A DNA stretch of 8,981 nucleotides from an uncultured Gammaproteobacteria bacterium (GCA_945787265.1 CALZHS010000096.1:1-8981); one strand, 5' to 3'. Shown: positions 1 through 8,191, counted from the first letter of the stretch. Numbers and translations are program-made. Notes: a model not told the origin generated them from the letters alone.

Positions 1-3000
1 TAAGCCTTTGCTCGCGAGAAAGGTTTTTTAAAGTCAATCCGGCAGCGTCGATGGGCGCCAGTACGATGTTCTCCAGCCACCTGACCAGCGCCGCATCATG
101 TTCGACAGCCAGGCCCGAGGAGGGCAGGTAACGCGGGAACAGCTGTGCGCACTGCTGGGCAATATCCTGCTGGAAATCAAGATTTTCGAGTAGTGAATGA
201 ATCAGCAAACCGATATGGCTTCCGGCGGGGAAATCCAGGATGGAATCATCTGCAGCGCGCATGTTTCCAGGGCTGCCAGGCTGATGTATATCTCGTGTCA
301 GACTGCTGAAACTGTTTACTCGCCACGGGATCGTGTTGCCACGCGTAAACCGGGCAAGTCGAGAAGGTTGCTGCCGCGCGTTGGCCTGGCGTAATCCGGA
401 CACCGGGTTTTCGTGTGGCAGTGGAACCAGCTCAATAGTCGCGGCGCTTCGGTCGACCAGGGCCTGTAAATCGGCCGCCAGGTCCAGGTCAGCCGGAAAT
501 CCGTCGGGTGCCACCGATTCAAGCTCATCCGGCGTTTGCTTCGAATGGAGCAGGTAAGCGAGCGCGGTCTGCTTTGCATAACCCGGCCTGCCGGGATCAC
601 CGCCAGGGCCCCAGGCCAGGTAAACTTTGGAGCGAGCGCGGGTCAGTGCCACGTATAGCAGGCGCATATCCTCGGCGAGGCGTTCTTTTTCTGCGATCAG
701 CCAGTTTGTTTCGAGTTCCGCGGATCCGAGATCGATACAGGGCGTCATCCCGGCATCATGAAAGTAGACCGCCCTGGCCGGGTCTACCGGTTTACAGGAC
801 CACAGGAAAGGGACAAATACAATGGGGTACTGCAGGCCCTTGGACTTGTGAACCGTGACTATCTTGACCAGCGCCTCATCGTCTTCCAGGCGCAGCTCGG
901 CATCCTCGTTACCTTTTTCTTCGAACTGGTCGCGGAACCAGCTAATCAACGGAGACATACCGGCCGCGGTGGTCGACTGCTGTTGCAGCAATTCGGACAG
1001 GTGTAACAAATTGGTAATGCGGCGTTCCCGGTTATCCTTTTGCGCCAGGGATCGGGTGATCTCGAATCGATGCAGCAAAGACTGAAACATCGCGATGAAT
1101 CCGTGCCGTTGCCAGAGCTGTTGCAGGTGGATTAAGTCTTCAACCCAGTGCTGCCATGCAGAATCGCTTTCAAGGATCGCGGCGATTTGCTGGTAATCGA
1201 GATTAAGCAGGCTGGAGGTTAGCGAAAACGTGGCCAGGGCTTGATCCTGGCACTGGGAGATAGCCAACAGCAAATCATAAAGGCCCCTGGCTTCTTCGCT
1301 CCTGAAAACAGAATCTCGTCCGATCGTGACCGAGCGAATACCATATCTATTCAGGACCTGGCTCAGGGCTTGCCCCTCGGAAGCCTGCCGCACAAGGATT
1401 GCGATATCGCCGCTTTGCAAATCGCGTCCGTTAATAGTGGCCTTTTGTTGAGCGGCTTTTTCGAGCAGCGCGATGATTTCGCCGGCAATGGCCTCGTTAA
1501 TCATGTCACGCATGACCTGGCGCGTATGGTTGCCCTGCTGCTGGTTCACGGGCAGCTGCCACAAGGTCATTGCCGGGGCGTTTTGGTCTCCCAGGCGCAG
1601 CTCGTAATCTGCATTATGCGGAATCGAGTCGACCGGCGAAAACATGATCGAATCGTGGTAAACAAACGCGTCGGGTCGATGTGAAAATAGCGTGTTGACC
1701 GCGTCCACCAGCTTTGGCTGAGAGCGCCAGTTTGTTGGCAGGTTGAACAGATCTATCCCCGGTAAGCGCCTGGCCTGCATGTAGGTGAAGATATCGCCAC
1801 CGCGAAAACTGTAAATTGCCTGCTTGGGATCGCCGATCAGCGTCAGGCTGGTGTCATTTGCCGACAGGTAAATACGGGTGAAAATTTTATACTGGATCCT
1901 GTCGGTATCCTGGAATTCATCAATCATCGCGACCGGATACTGTTGGCGCAGGCTCTCCGCCAGCGCTTCCCCGCTGCTTGATTCGAGCGCCTCCAAAAGC
2001 AATGTCAGCTGGTCCTGAAAAGCGAGGGCGGTCATTTCGCGCTTGCTTGCCTGCACCGCTTTGTCTGCAAAACAGTATGCATCGGCGCGTAATTTCGGCC
2101 CAAGCTCGTTGCTGAAGCGAAGCCAGTCGTTGGCGATGGGATTAACCTTTTTGAAAAATTCGTGATCCAGCCCGGGATCCTGCCCCCGTTTGCTGGATTT
2201 CGAGTTCTGGTGTAAAAGGTCGGTCCCCAGGTACTGAAAATTCGGGAAAAGGGCGGTGGGCTCGGGCGCACCGAAAAACCGGTCGGCAGCATTCAGAAAC
2301 GCCGCCAGGTTATCGCGGTGATAAGGTAATTTTACGGTTCGGCTGAGTACCGCTGATTTCGAAATAATTTCGCCGATCTCGGCCCGTTGCTGAATCCATT
2401 GCGGAGCCAACCGGTGCAGCGACCGCGCAATCTTTCTTGGCTGTTCCAGCAGCGTGGGCAGGTTGTCCCGCGCTTCCGGCAAGATGCGCGCCGATGGCTT
2501 GTTGCGCAAGTCCAGCAAGATCGCAATCAGGCCTTCGAGATCCGGTAAGCTGTCGTGAATCATCCGCCAGTCATCGCGGTCCAGATCATAGGTCCGTTTG
2601 CGCCACCAGTCCTTTATCGCGGATTCCCAGATGCGGTCATCATCGGTCAGCATATCGCTGTCGAAAAGCTGGTTACCGGATAATGCGTGCTCCTTCAGGC
2701 TGCGCTGGCAGAAACTGTGAATGGTCGAGATGGCAGCCTCATCCATGCTGCGTAAAGCCAGTTGCAGACGAGTGGTGCGGATGTTTCGTGCATCGATATC
2801 GAGATCTGCTGACTGCTCCTGCAGCAGCGACATCAACTCGTCATCGCAGCTGCCCGTATGCTGTAGTAGATCGAGCGCATCATAGAGCCGTTTGCGAATA
2901 CGACCCCGCAATTCTTCGGTCGCCGCGTTGGTATAGGTCACGACCAGGATCTGTGACGGGTGTCGACCTGCGAGGATATGTCGCAGGTAAAGGTCAGCAA

Positions 3001-3112
3001 TAGTGTGCGTTTTTCCGGTGCCGGCACTGGCTTCGATCAGTTTGACACCGTCCAGATCGAGCCCCAGTATCGCCCTGGCGTCGAGGTGGGATGGCGTCGA
3101 AATCTCAGGCAT
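1..3112 (-). CDS. recB: RecBCD helicase-nuclease subunit RecB, C-terminus beyond the window
   Basis: This is the 3'-5' helicase and nuclease subunit of RecBCD, which unwinds and degrades DNA ends and loads RecA after Chi. The frame is open from the ATG at 3112 to the left edge with no stop (1037 codons; E. coli RecB is about 1180). Superfamily 1 helicase motifs appear in order: Walker A EASAGTGKT (residues 27-35), motif Ia VTYTNAATEELRGRI (58-72), AAISTIHSFCQR, Walker B MIDEFQDTD (D398, E399), motif III LIGDPKQAIYSFRGGD (K430), motif IV NLPTNWRS, motif V TVHKSKGLQYP (about 753-763) and motif VI LLYVALTRAR (final R at about 827). The nuclease domain begins with LIHSLLENLDF, whose H972 matches E. 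coli H956. The catalytic Asp and Lys residues (D1067, D1080, K1082 in E. coli) would lie off the left edge, so nuclease integrity cannot be judged. The start overlaps the recC stop by 8 bases and has no clear Shine-Dalgarno sequence, which suggests translational coupling. recD probably follows outside the window. Confidence 0.97.
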   Translation of the reverse strand, partial: MPEISTPSHLDARAILGLDLDGVKLIEASAGTGKTHTIADLYLRHILAGRHPSQILVVTYTNAATEELRGRIRKRLYDALDLLQHTGSCDDELMSLLQEQSADLDIDARNIRTTRLQLALRSMDEAAISTIHSFCQRSLKEHALSGNQLFDSDMLTDDDRIWESAIKDWWRKRTYDLDRDDWRMIHDSLPDLEGLIAILLDLRNKPSARILPEARDNLPTLLEQPRKIARSLHRLAPQWIQQRAEIGEIISKSAVLSRTVKLPYHRDNLAAFLNAADRFFGAPEPTALFPNFQYLGTDLLHQNSKSSKRGQDPGLDHEFFKKVNPIANDWLRFSNELGPKLRADAYCFADKAVQASKREMTALAFQDQLTLLLEALESSSGEALAESLRQQYPVAMIDEFQDTDRIQYKIFTRIYLSANDTSLTLIGDPKQAIYSFRGGDIFTYMQARRLPGIDLFNLPTNWRSQPKLVDAVNTLFSHRPDAFVYHDSIMFSPVDSIPHNADYELRLGDQNAPAMTLWQLPVNQQQGNHTRQVMRDMINEAIAGEIIALLEKAAQQKATINGRDLQSGDIAILVRQASEGQALSQVLNRYGIRSVTIGRDSVFRSEEARGLYDLLLAISQCQDQALATFSLTSSLLNLDYQQIAAILESDSAWQHWVEDLIHLQQLWQRHGFIAMFQSLLHRFEITRSLAQKDNRERRITNLLHLSELLQQQSTTAAGMSPLISWFRDQFEEKGNEDAELRLEDDEALVKIVTVHKSKGLQYPIVFVPFLWSCKPVDPARAVYFHDAGMTPCIDLGSAELETNWLIAEKERLAEDMRLLYVALTRARSKVYLAWGPGGDPGRPGYAKQTALAYLLHSKQTPDELESVAPDGFPADLDLAADLQALVDRSAATIELVPLPHENPVSGLRQANARQQPSRLARFTRGNTIPWRVNSFSSLTRDIHQPGSPGNMRAADDSILDFPAGSHIGLLIHSLLENLDFQQDIAQQCAQLFPRYLPSSGLAVEHDAALVRWLENIVLAPIDAAGLTLKNLSREQRL

Positions 3113-6100
3113 TTTTGGCAGCGTGTTGAATTGCGGGCAGGTAAATCTGCCGCGCACAATCCTTGAACAGTGGGTCATCGAGCGGCCTGGCCGGGTTTTG
3201 CTGTAACGCGAGCCGAATGAATGCATCGTCGCATTCGCCGGGAGGCGCGTTGCGGTACTGGTTTCCATGCCAGCAAGCGAGCGCCTTGCTCATCGCTATT
3301 TCCGGATCGGTATGCGATGCCCAGGTGTAGCTGGTGTCGGGAAACACCGGCAGTGGATAGGTCTGGCCCTGACGGAACAAAGCCGCATAGTTGGCCAGAA
3401 TTTTTCTGGCACTGGAAGCATCGAGAGCCTCGAAGCGGAGTCCTTTTGCAACCGGGGTCAGCAATTGACTGCATTCCGCAGGCGCCAGCTGCTCGGTCGC
3501 AGAAAGCGCCAGGTGGTCAAGCCAAAGCGACATCACGGACCTGCTTTTGACTGTTTTACTGGCGCTGAAGTGCATCAAACCGGTGCCGGGATAACAGGCA
3601 CCGACTTCTCCAGACAGCATCACGCCGCTGTCTAGTTCGCACTCGATGGATCGGGTCGCAGGCTGCAGGTCACGAAAGTGCTGCAGCTGGTCGAGCAGGG
3701 CCTGATATTCTTGGCGAATGGCCAGCCATTCGCCGCTTGCAGCGCTGCCATGCGGTAACAGACCCAGCGCTGAAAACTTCTCAACGTCACTTTGTCTTCC
3801 CGCCAGGCAGTCATCGGCGAGACGGCTTGCCAACCCCCACTTCTGCAAACCTTTCAGGGAAAAACTCTCCTCGTCCTCGGAGTCGTGTTCTGCAGGCATG
3901 CTGATACCGAGCCGCGAGCTGTAAAAAAAGCGAATCGGGTGGCTGAAGAATCGTTTCAGCATGTCGAGATCAACAGTCGGCTCAGAGTTCGCGGTCGAGG
4001 TAATCGCTTCCTGCCGCCAGGCCTGGCCTTGATCAGGAATTACGCCGCTTTCGAGATAACAGGACGTGTCATACCAGTGCTGGTCGTAGCCGCAGGCATC
4101 GGGTTGGAAATTTCTTGAAGAGAATGCCTGCATCGGGTGAACCTGCGTAATCCGTTCACTTGCCGTGCACCCGCTGTCATCGGCCTTAAAGCAGGTATCG
4201 ATATAGTCCATCAGTTCGCGCAGCAATACCGAGGGCTGACATTCGCTATTGTCCTTAAGGCTGCGACCGCAATAACTGAAATACAGGTAACGTCGCGCGC
4301 ACAACAGGGTTTCGAGCATCAGGTAGCGGTCTTCATCCCCGGTGAGCGGGTCACCGGGGCGCCAGGCGCGCTGCATCAAGTCGAATTCGAATGGATAATC
4401 CCGGCGCGGGAAGGCATTGTCCTGCATTCCGAGCACACAGATTACCTGGAAAGGGATATTGCGCATGGGTTGCATGCCGCAAAAAGTGATGCCACCTGAA
4501 TAAAGCCGGCCCGGTTGCTGATTTATCTCCAGTTGCTTCTCCATCCAGTAACAAACCAGCGCCGGGCTCAACTCGGTCGATCCGGATTGACCGATTTCAC
4601 TGATTGCGTTGCGCAGCGGAAGCAGTAAATCTTCCGCGCTTACCCACGGCGTAAAAAACTCGTCGACGAGCTGATGCAGCCGGCGCTGCCAGGCACTGCC
4701 GCTGGCAGCTTTAACGAGATTGTCATGCCAGTAAGTCAGGCGCTCGAACAGATGTCTAAACTGGGAAATAGCGATGCCAGCCTCGGTGTCCACCTCGGTG
4801 ATCGGAGAAATGCCGTGCCAGAGGCCATCGTCCGTCATTGCATAGCCCGCGAAAAACCGTTCCCAGGCCTGCTGCCAGGTGTTTTCGTGAACCGCGGGAA
4901 GGCCCAGCGCCTGTCGTTGATCGGCGTCAATTCCCCAGCGCACCTGGCCTGATTCAACCAGGCGATATATATGCCTGACCATTTGCCGATCGATGCCGAA
5001 TCGTTTGCGGATTTCTGCACACTCTAGAAAGGCCAGGACTTCGGAACGGGTAAATCTGCTGCCGGGCAGCTTCAACAGCAGCAGGAAGATTTTTACCAAC
5101 GGATGGCCGTCGCGAATGCTGATATCGGAGATATTCCAGGCCAGGTTGGGGCGCCTGTTGCTCGCATCGTGCTGGAACACTGCCTCGATGTAAGGGGCAT
5201 AGCGGCTGATTTCAGGGACCATCACCAGGATATCTTCATGCGACAGTTCGGGGTGCCGATCGAGCAGCTTCAGCAGCTGGTTATGCAGTACCTGGCATTC
5301 CCGCATCGGGCTGTGACAGATCTGAACCGAGACCGAATCATCGACTACCGTTCCGGCTGCCGGGGGTTCGAGGTCAAACAGGCTGGTCTGCAAGCATTGC
5401 AGCGTGCTGGCGGTGCCGGGGGGCAGGTTGTCTTCGACTTCGCTTGCAGTAACCGGCCCCAGGTCCAGCAATAAATCCTGCATCGCCTGTCCCTGCCTGC
5501 CCCAGGAAGCCAGTAAACTGTTACTGGTATCAAGATACTCGGCGTCGGCAGGATTTTGCAGGCGCTGCTTTACCTTTGTTTTTTCAGTGACCAGGTCGGC
5601 CCAGTATTGATTCGTGGGATTGTGCTGGTAGAGCAAGATTTCACAGCGGCGCGCCAGCGCATGAATGAATTCGATGGCAAGCGGTGCCAGGCTGGACATC
5701 GCGAACAGGCTGGTACGCTGGGGAAGTTCAATCGCGGTGGTATCGTTGGCCAGGTGCTCGATGATGCTGGCCATGATATCGACCCGATGCATCTCTTTTC
5801 TGGTGGCGGTAATCTTTCGCCACAACTTTGCCTGCCACTGGTTGTCATTCCCGGCGGACCAATTACGAATCAGCTCCGGTCGGAAGGTCTGGTAGCGGTC
5901 GAAACTCGCCGCGATTCGCTGAGATAACTGCCAACGCTTGATGCCGGCCTGGTCGTCGTCAAGGTATCTACGCAGGGACAAAAAAGCAGCCTGGCCGAGC
6001 ATTCCGGGCAAGGCAACAAAAATTTGCCAGGCGAGCTCGCCGCGTGAATAAGGATCTTTATGCGGCAGGTTATCGAGGATTGTCGCAGCAATGCCCCAGG

Positions 6101-6308
6101 TCCACTCGCTCACCTGGGGATAATGAATATTTGCCGCAATTCCCTGTTGCTGCGCGATACGCAGGTTCAGCCAGCGTGACATCGCGTAGGTTGGCACGAC
6201 GATTGTTTCCGGCGCGAATGGATTGTCCAGGGGCTCGACAGCAATACGCTGCGTCAGTCGCGACTGCAGGGTTTCGACTCGGTTTGAACTCAGGATGGTT
6301 AAAGCCAT
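3105..6308 (-). CDS. recC: RecBCD subunit RecC, Chi-recognition scaffold
   Basis: RecC is the non-catalytic scaffold of RecBCD that splits the DNA strands and scans for Chi. The product is 1067 residues (E. coli 1122). It follows the E. coli family pattern throughout: SSNRVETL near the N-terminus (7-14), QQGIAANIHYP (54-64), ASFDRYQTFRPEL (134-146), ILVMVPEISRYAPYIEAVF, NISDISIRDGHPL, RWGIDADQRQALGLP, PMRNIPFQVICVLGMQDNAF (614 onward), GDEDRYLMLETLL (D658, R661) and a PSVLLRELMDYID segment. The ATG at 6308 is preferred over an in-frame TTG at 6329 because the N-terminus then matches the family, and because a TATAAT box at 6344-6339 would start transcription almost on top of the TTG. No strong Shine-Dalgarno sequence is visible. 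It is the first gene of the leftward transcript; recB overlaps its stop. Several residues equivalent to the E. coli Chi pocket are changed (see findings). Confidence 0.97.
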   Translation of the reverse strand: MALTILSSNRVETLQSRLTQRIAVEPLDNPFAPETIVVPTYAMSRWLNLRIAQQQGIAANIHYPQVSEWTWGIAATILDNLPHKDPYSRGELAWQIFVALPGMLGQAAFLSLRRYLDDDQAGIKRWQLSQRIAASFDRYQTFRPELIRNWSAGNDNQWQAKLWRKITATRKEMHRVDIMASIIEHLANDTTAIELPQRTSLFAMSSLAPLAIEFIHALARRCEILLYQHNPTNQYWADLVTEKTKVKQRLQNPADAEYLDTSNSLLASWGRQGQAMQDLLLDLGPVTASEVEDNLPPGTASTLQCLQTSLFDLEPPAAGTVVDDSVSVQICHSPMRECQVLHNQLLKLLDRHPELSHEDILVMVPEISRYAPYIEAVFQHDASNRRPNLAWNISDISIRDGHPLVKIFLLLLKLPGSRFTRSEVLAFLECAEIRKRFGIDRQMVRHIYRLVESGQVRWGIDADQRQALGLPAVHENTWQQAWERFFAGYAMTDDGLWHGISPITEVDTEAGIAISQFRHLFERLTYWHDNLVKAASGSAWQRRLHQLVDEFFTPWVSAEDLLLPLRNAISEIGQSGSTELSPALVCYWMEKQLEINQQPGRLYSGGITFCGMQPMRNIPFQVICVLGMQDNAFPRRDYPFEFDLMQRAWRPGDPLTGDEDRYLMLETLLCARRYLYFSYCGRSLKDNSECQPSVLLRELMDYIDTCFKADDSGCTASERITQVHPMQAFSSRNFQPDACGYDQHWYDTSCYLESGVIPDQGQAWRQEAITSTANSEPTVDLDMLKRFFSHPIRFFYSSRLGISMPAEHDSEDEESFSLKGLQKWGLASRLADDCLAGRQSDVEKFSALGLLPHGSAASGEWLAIRQEYQALLDQLQHFRDLQPATRSIECELDSGVMLSGEVGACYPGTGLMHFSASKTVKSRSVMSLWLDHLALSATEQLAPAECSQLLTPVAKGLRFEALDASSARKILANYAALFRQGQTYPLPVFPDTSYTWASHTDPEIAMSKALACWHGNQYRNAPPGECDDAFIRLALQQNPARPLDDPLFKDCARQIYLPAIQHAAKNA

Positions 6309-6338
6309 TGCGCTACGATTATGTTGCAAAAGCGGGAG

Positions 6339-6344
6339 ATTATA
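6339..6344 (-). promoter_or_regulatory. Candidate -10 box of the recC-recB promoter
   Basis: On the minus strand there is a perfect TATAAT 31 bases before the recC ATG, which would give a leader of about 25 nucleotides. No good -35 hexamer is present at 16-18 bp spacing (the best reading is CATCCG or similar), so it is either a weak promoter or one that needs help from an upstream AT-rich tract (about 6400-6418) or an activator. The assignment rests on position and the -10 match only. Confidence 0.45.
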
Positions 6345-6350
6345 AAACAG

Positions 6351-6375
6351 CGACGGCTCACCGGATGAGCCATCG
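6351..6375. repeat. Inverted repeat upstream of the recC -10 box
   Basis: GGCTCA (6355-6360) and TGAGCC (6366-6371) form a 6-bp stem around a 5-base centre, and after one mismatch three more outer pairs (CGA/TCG) extend the symmetry to 6351-6375. It covers the place where the -35 element of the recC promoter would lie. It could be an operator, or an RNA hairpin on a minus-strand transcript coming from upstream (followed there by CTGTTTT, a poor terminator tail). The function is inferred only from position. Confidence 0.4.
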
Positions 6376-6455
6376 CGTTGACTCGTTGCCCGCCCGTATT
6401 CAAAATTTTAATTGATTACCCCAACAGTTTTCATAACATTGTCGCTGGATTGATT

Positions 6456-6461
6456 TATGAT
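6456..6461 (+). promoter_or_regulatory. Candidate -10 box for the rightward gene pair
   Basis: TATGAT lies 38 bases upstream of the ATG at 6500 in an AT-rich stretch, in the divergent gap between recC and the rightward genes. No convincing -35 hexamer is seen at the usual spacing, so this is a weak assignment. Confidence 0.25.
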
Positions 6462-6499
6462 TGCCCGATATCCAATGACAGCACAAGGTCGCGGGGCCA

Positions 6500-7442
6500 A
6501 TGGAAACCGCATCTGAAAGTTCTCCTGAAAATGGTGATCGGCGTATTGTCGACAGCATCGAGTATGTTTTCTTCGATGGTTACTGGATTCGATACTATGC
6601 GCCACTTAAGGACACGTCGATACTATGCGCCACTTAAGGACACGCTGGCTAATCGCAAGCGCTTGATCGATAGCCTTACCCGGCGTGCGTTTCATCATAC
6701 AGAAGCGGGTATAAATACGCCCGGTAGCAGCCTCGAACATGCCCGCGAAGCCTATGAAAACGAGATCGACCCGCAACGCAAGCGGGTAAACGCCGCCATG
6801 CTCGCTGGCGCGCTTTTCAACAGGGCCACCGATTTGTTTACCGCCATCGTGGATCTCGGTGAGCTCGGTGTACAGGTCAGCCAAAACAATGAATTAATGC
6901 GCCAGTGCAGTGACTGTTTCGAGGAAGCGTTGACGCTCGGCCGGCAGGTCAGGCATCACAGCGGTTGCGAGGGAATTGACGAGGTCTGGGGCGAACCGTT
7001 CAAGGCTTTCACGATGCCCATCGACGACTTTTACAAATCGCGGTTCATTAAAATCGCGCAAGGCATGCGGGAAATCGACCTCGTCGCCAACTGCATGATT
7101 GACGTGTTTTGCAGCCGTCCCCTGTTTGAGGGTCTCGACGAGCTGATCGTCGACTATGCGACGGCTGCGCGACAGGCCGCGGAGACCATGAAAAAGGATC
7201 CGATCAATTTTCAGGTCTGGCCCAGGTTTGTGTCGCTCGGTGAACGGCTTGATGCCTTCAAACCGAGGATGCCCGACGGGGCTGATCAAATGTTGCGTAT
7301 GCGGATTGCTTACGGACGAGACCTGATCCAGGAAGGCAGGCTGTTGATAAGCTATATTGCCAGTGCCCGTGTACCGATGCCCAAGAGTACCCGGGCCTAT
7401 ATCGAAAAAGGCCAGCGCTATGGCCAGTCACCGTTGCCTTAA
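6500..7442 (+). pseudogene. Unrecognised conserved-looking gene interrupted by a 28-bp tandem duplication
   Basis: I do not recognise this family. The natural start is ATG at 6500: a TGA at 6476 closes the frame upstream, no other in-frame start lies between, and an AAGGT sits 10 bases before it. Translation begins METASESSPENGDRR, runs through a tyrosine/tryptophan-rich FFDGYWIRYYAPLKDT, then ends at TAA 6635-6637 (45 residues) because the second copy of a 28-bp repeat (6617-6644) shifts the frame. The rest of the protein (LANRKRLIDSLTRRAFHHTE onward, ending at TAA 7440-7442) continues in another frame. Removing one copy gives exactly 305 codons, i.e. a 304-residue protein. That protein looks soluble and mostly helical, without signal peptide or membrane segment; segments such as ALFNRATDLFTAIVDLGEL and GIDEVWGEPFKAF look conserved in character. 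The downstream frame is also open back to 6378, so restart at ATG 6531 or 6597 could yield an N-terminally altered product. It probably shares a transcript with the oxygenase 41 bases downstream. Confidence 0.75.
6589..6644. repeat. Perfect 28-bp tandem duplication
   Basis: Copy 1 is 6589-6616 and copy 2 is 6617-6644; they are identical at all 28 positions, starting TCGATACTATGC and ending AAGGACACG, with no spacer. The sequences flanking the pair (TACTGGAT before, CTGGCTAATC after) are unrelated. The unit is 27+1 bases, so each added or lost copy shifts the reading frame of the surrounding gene. It does not look like an insertion-sequence target duplication, because nothing is inserted between the copies. 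Confidence 0.97.
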
Positions 7443-7458
7443 TCCCCTGGTTACTGGC
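7423..7458. repeat. Inverted repeat across the stop codon and intercistronic gap
   Basis: GCCAGT (7423-7428) pairs with ACTGGC (7453-7458); after one mismatch ACC (7430-7432) pairs with GGT (7449-7451), leaving a 16-base loop that contains the TAA stop. There is no T tract after it, so it is not a normal terminator. It might be an mRNA hairpin between the two rightward genes, or chance. Confidence 0.3.
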
Positions 7459-7483
7459 TGCGACAGCAAACGAAACAACTAAA

Positions 7484-8191
7484 ATGGCGAAAAAACCCAA
7501 AGCAACCGGCAATCCGAATATTATCAAGCTGTGGCCGACCACCTTGCTGGCGAAACGGTTTGCGCATTATCAAAAAGTGAATCCGGCTTTGCTTGAATTA
7601 TTTTACGAGCATCGTGACCGTGAGCAGCGAGGTAGCAGGCAGGCCTATGCCAGTGGTGACGATCTGCTCGCAAGGTATCCCCTGCATCAGGAGCTGAACG
7701 AGCTCGCCGAGTTTATCAGCCAGGGGATTGTCGAGGTCGCCAGAGATGCGAACGCGGATTTATGGGATCCACGAGAAAAGGTGCGCGTTAACATAACCGG
7801 CCTCTGGTTTCAGATATCGAACAACCATGCTTTCCACGAAATGCATGTGCATGGAAACTGTTCCTGGTCCGGGGTTTACTACGTACAATCGGGCGATTGC
7901 AGCAAGTCACCGGAATCACATCGAGGTGAACAACCGAACGGGGTGACCCGGTTTTATGGTCCCCATATAGAGCACATGGCGGGCGGATTCGGTGATTACG
8001 GTAACTACTATCTGCACGATAGTAACTGGGACTCTTACCCGGAAGACGGCAAACTCTGCGTGTTCCCTTCGCATATAAAACATATGCCTTTTCCCTATAA
8101 CGGCGCAGAGGATCGTGTCATCGTCTCATTTCATGCGCAGGTATTTAATTCCAGCGGTGCGCAGGGTTACGACTACGGTTTCAACAACTAG
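7484..8191 (+). CDS. Putative 2-oxoglutarate/Fe(II)-dependent oxygenase
   Basis: The product is 235 residues and appears cytoplasmic, with no signal peptide or membrane segment. It resembles the 2OG-Fe(II) oxygenases of the PF13759/TIGR02466 type. It has a double-stranded beta-helix core with LWFQISNNHAFHEMHVHG followed by WSGVYYV (residues 107-134), where H121 and H123 are the probable metal-binding pair. A distal motif VFPSHIKHMPFPY (193-205) has H200 as the probable third ligand, and DRVIVSFHAQV (210-220) has R211, which may bind the 2-oxoglutarate carboxylate. The N-terminal LWPTTLL (16-22) also fits the family opening. About 55 residues between the two metal motifs (135-190) are rich in Gly, Tyr, His and Asp and longer than I would expect for the family. 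The substrate is unknown. No good Shine-Dalgarno sequence precedes the ATG; the gene lies 41 bases after the interrupted hypothetical gene, so the two probably share a transcript. Ligand roles are inferred by family pattern, not shown. Confidence 0.8.
   Translation: MAKKPKATGNPNIIKLWPTTLLAKRFAHYQKVNPALLELFYEHRDREQRGSRQAYASGDDLLARYPLHQELNELAEFISQGIVEVARDANADLWDPREKVRVNITGLWFQISNNHAFHEMHVHGNCSWSGVYYVQSGDCSKSPESHRGEQPNGVTRFYGPHIEHMAGGFGDYGNYYLHDSNWDSYPEDGKLCVFPSHIKHMPFPYNGAEDRVIVSFHAQVFNSSGAQGYDYGFNN

Noticed and set aside
1241..1684. A 147-codon open frame on the plus strand, and many similar frames between 1 and 6300
   Set aside because: They lie antisense to recB and recC, whose helicase motifs and family patterns run continuously on the minus strand. 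None of the antisense translations looks like a known protein.
1705..1712. CCACCAGC, the E. coli Chi octamer on the minus strand, inside recB
   Set aside because: Only one copy was noticed by eye. On both strands of about 9 kb roughly a quarter of a copy is expected by chance, and the RecC pocket here is altered, so one site carries little weight.
6378..6499. N-terminal extension of the rightward hypothetical gene from a TTG at 6378
   Set aside because: The frame is open but the extension has no good start, no Shine-Dalgarno sequence and no protein-like character. The segment just before the repeat makes better protein sense in the frame of ATG 6500.
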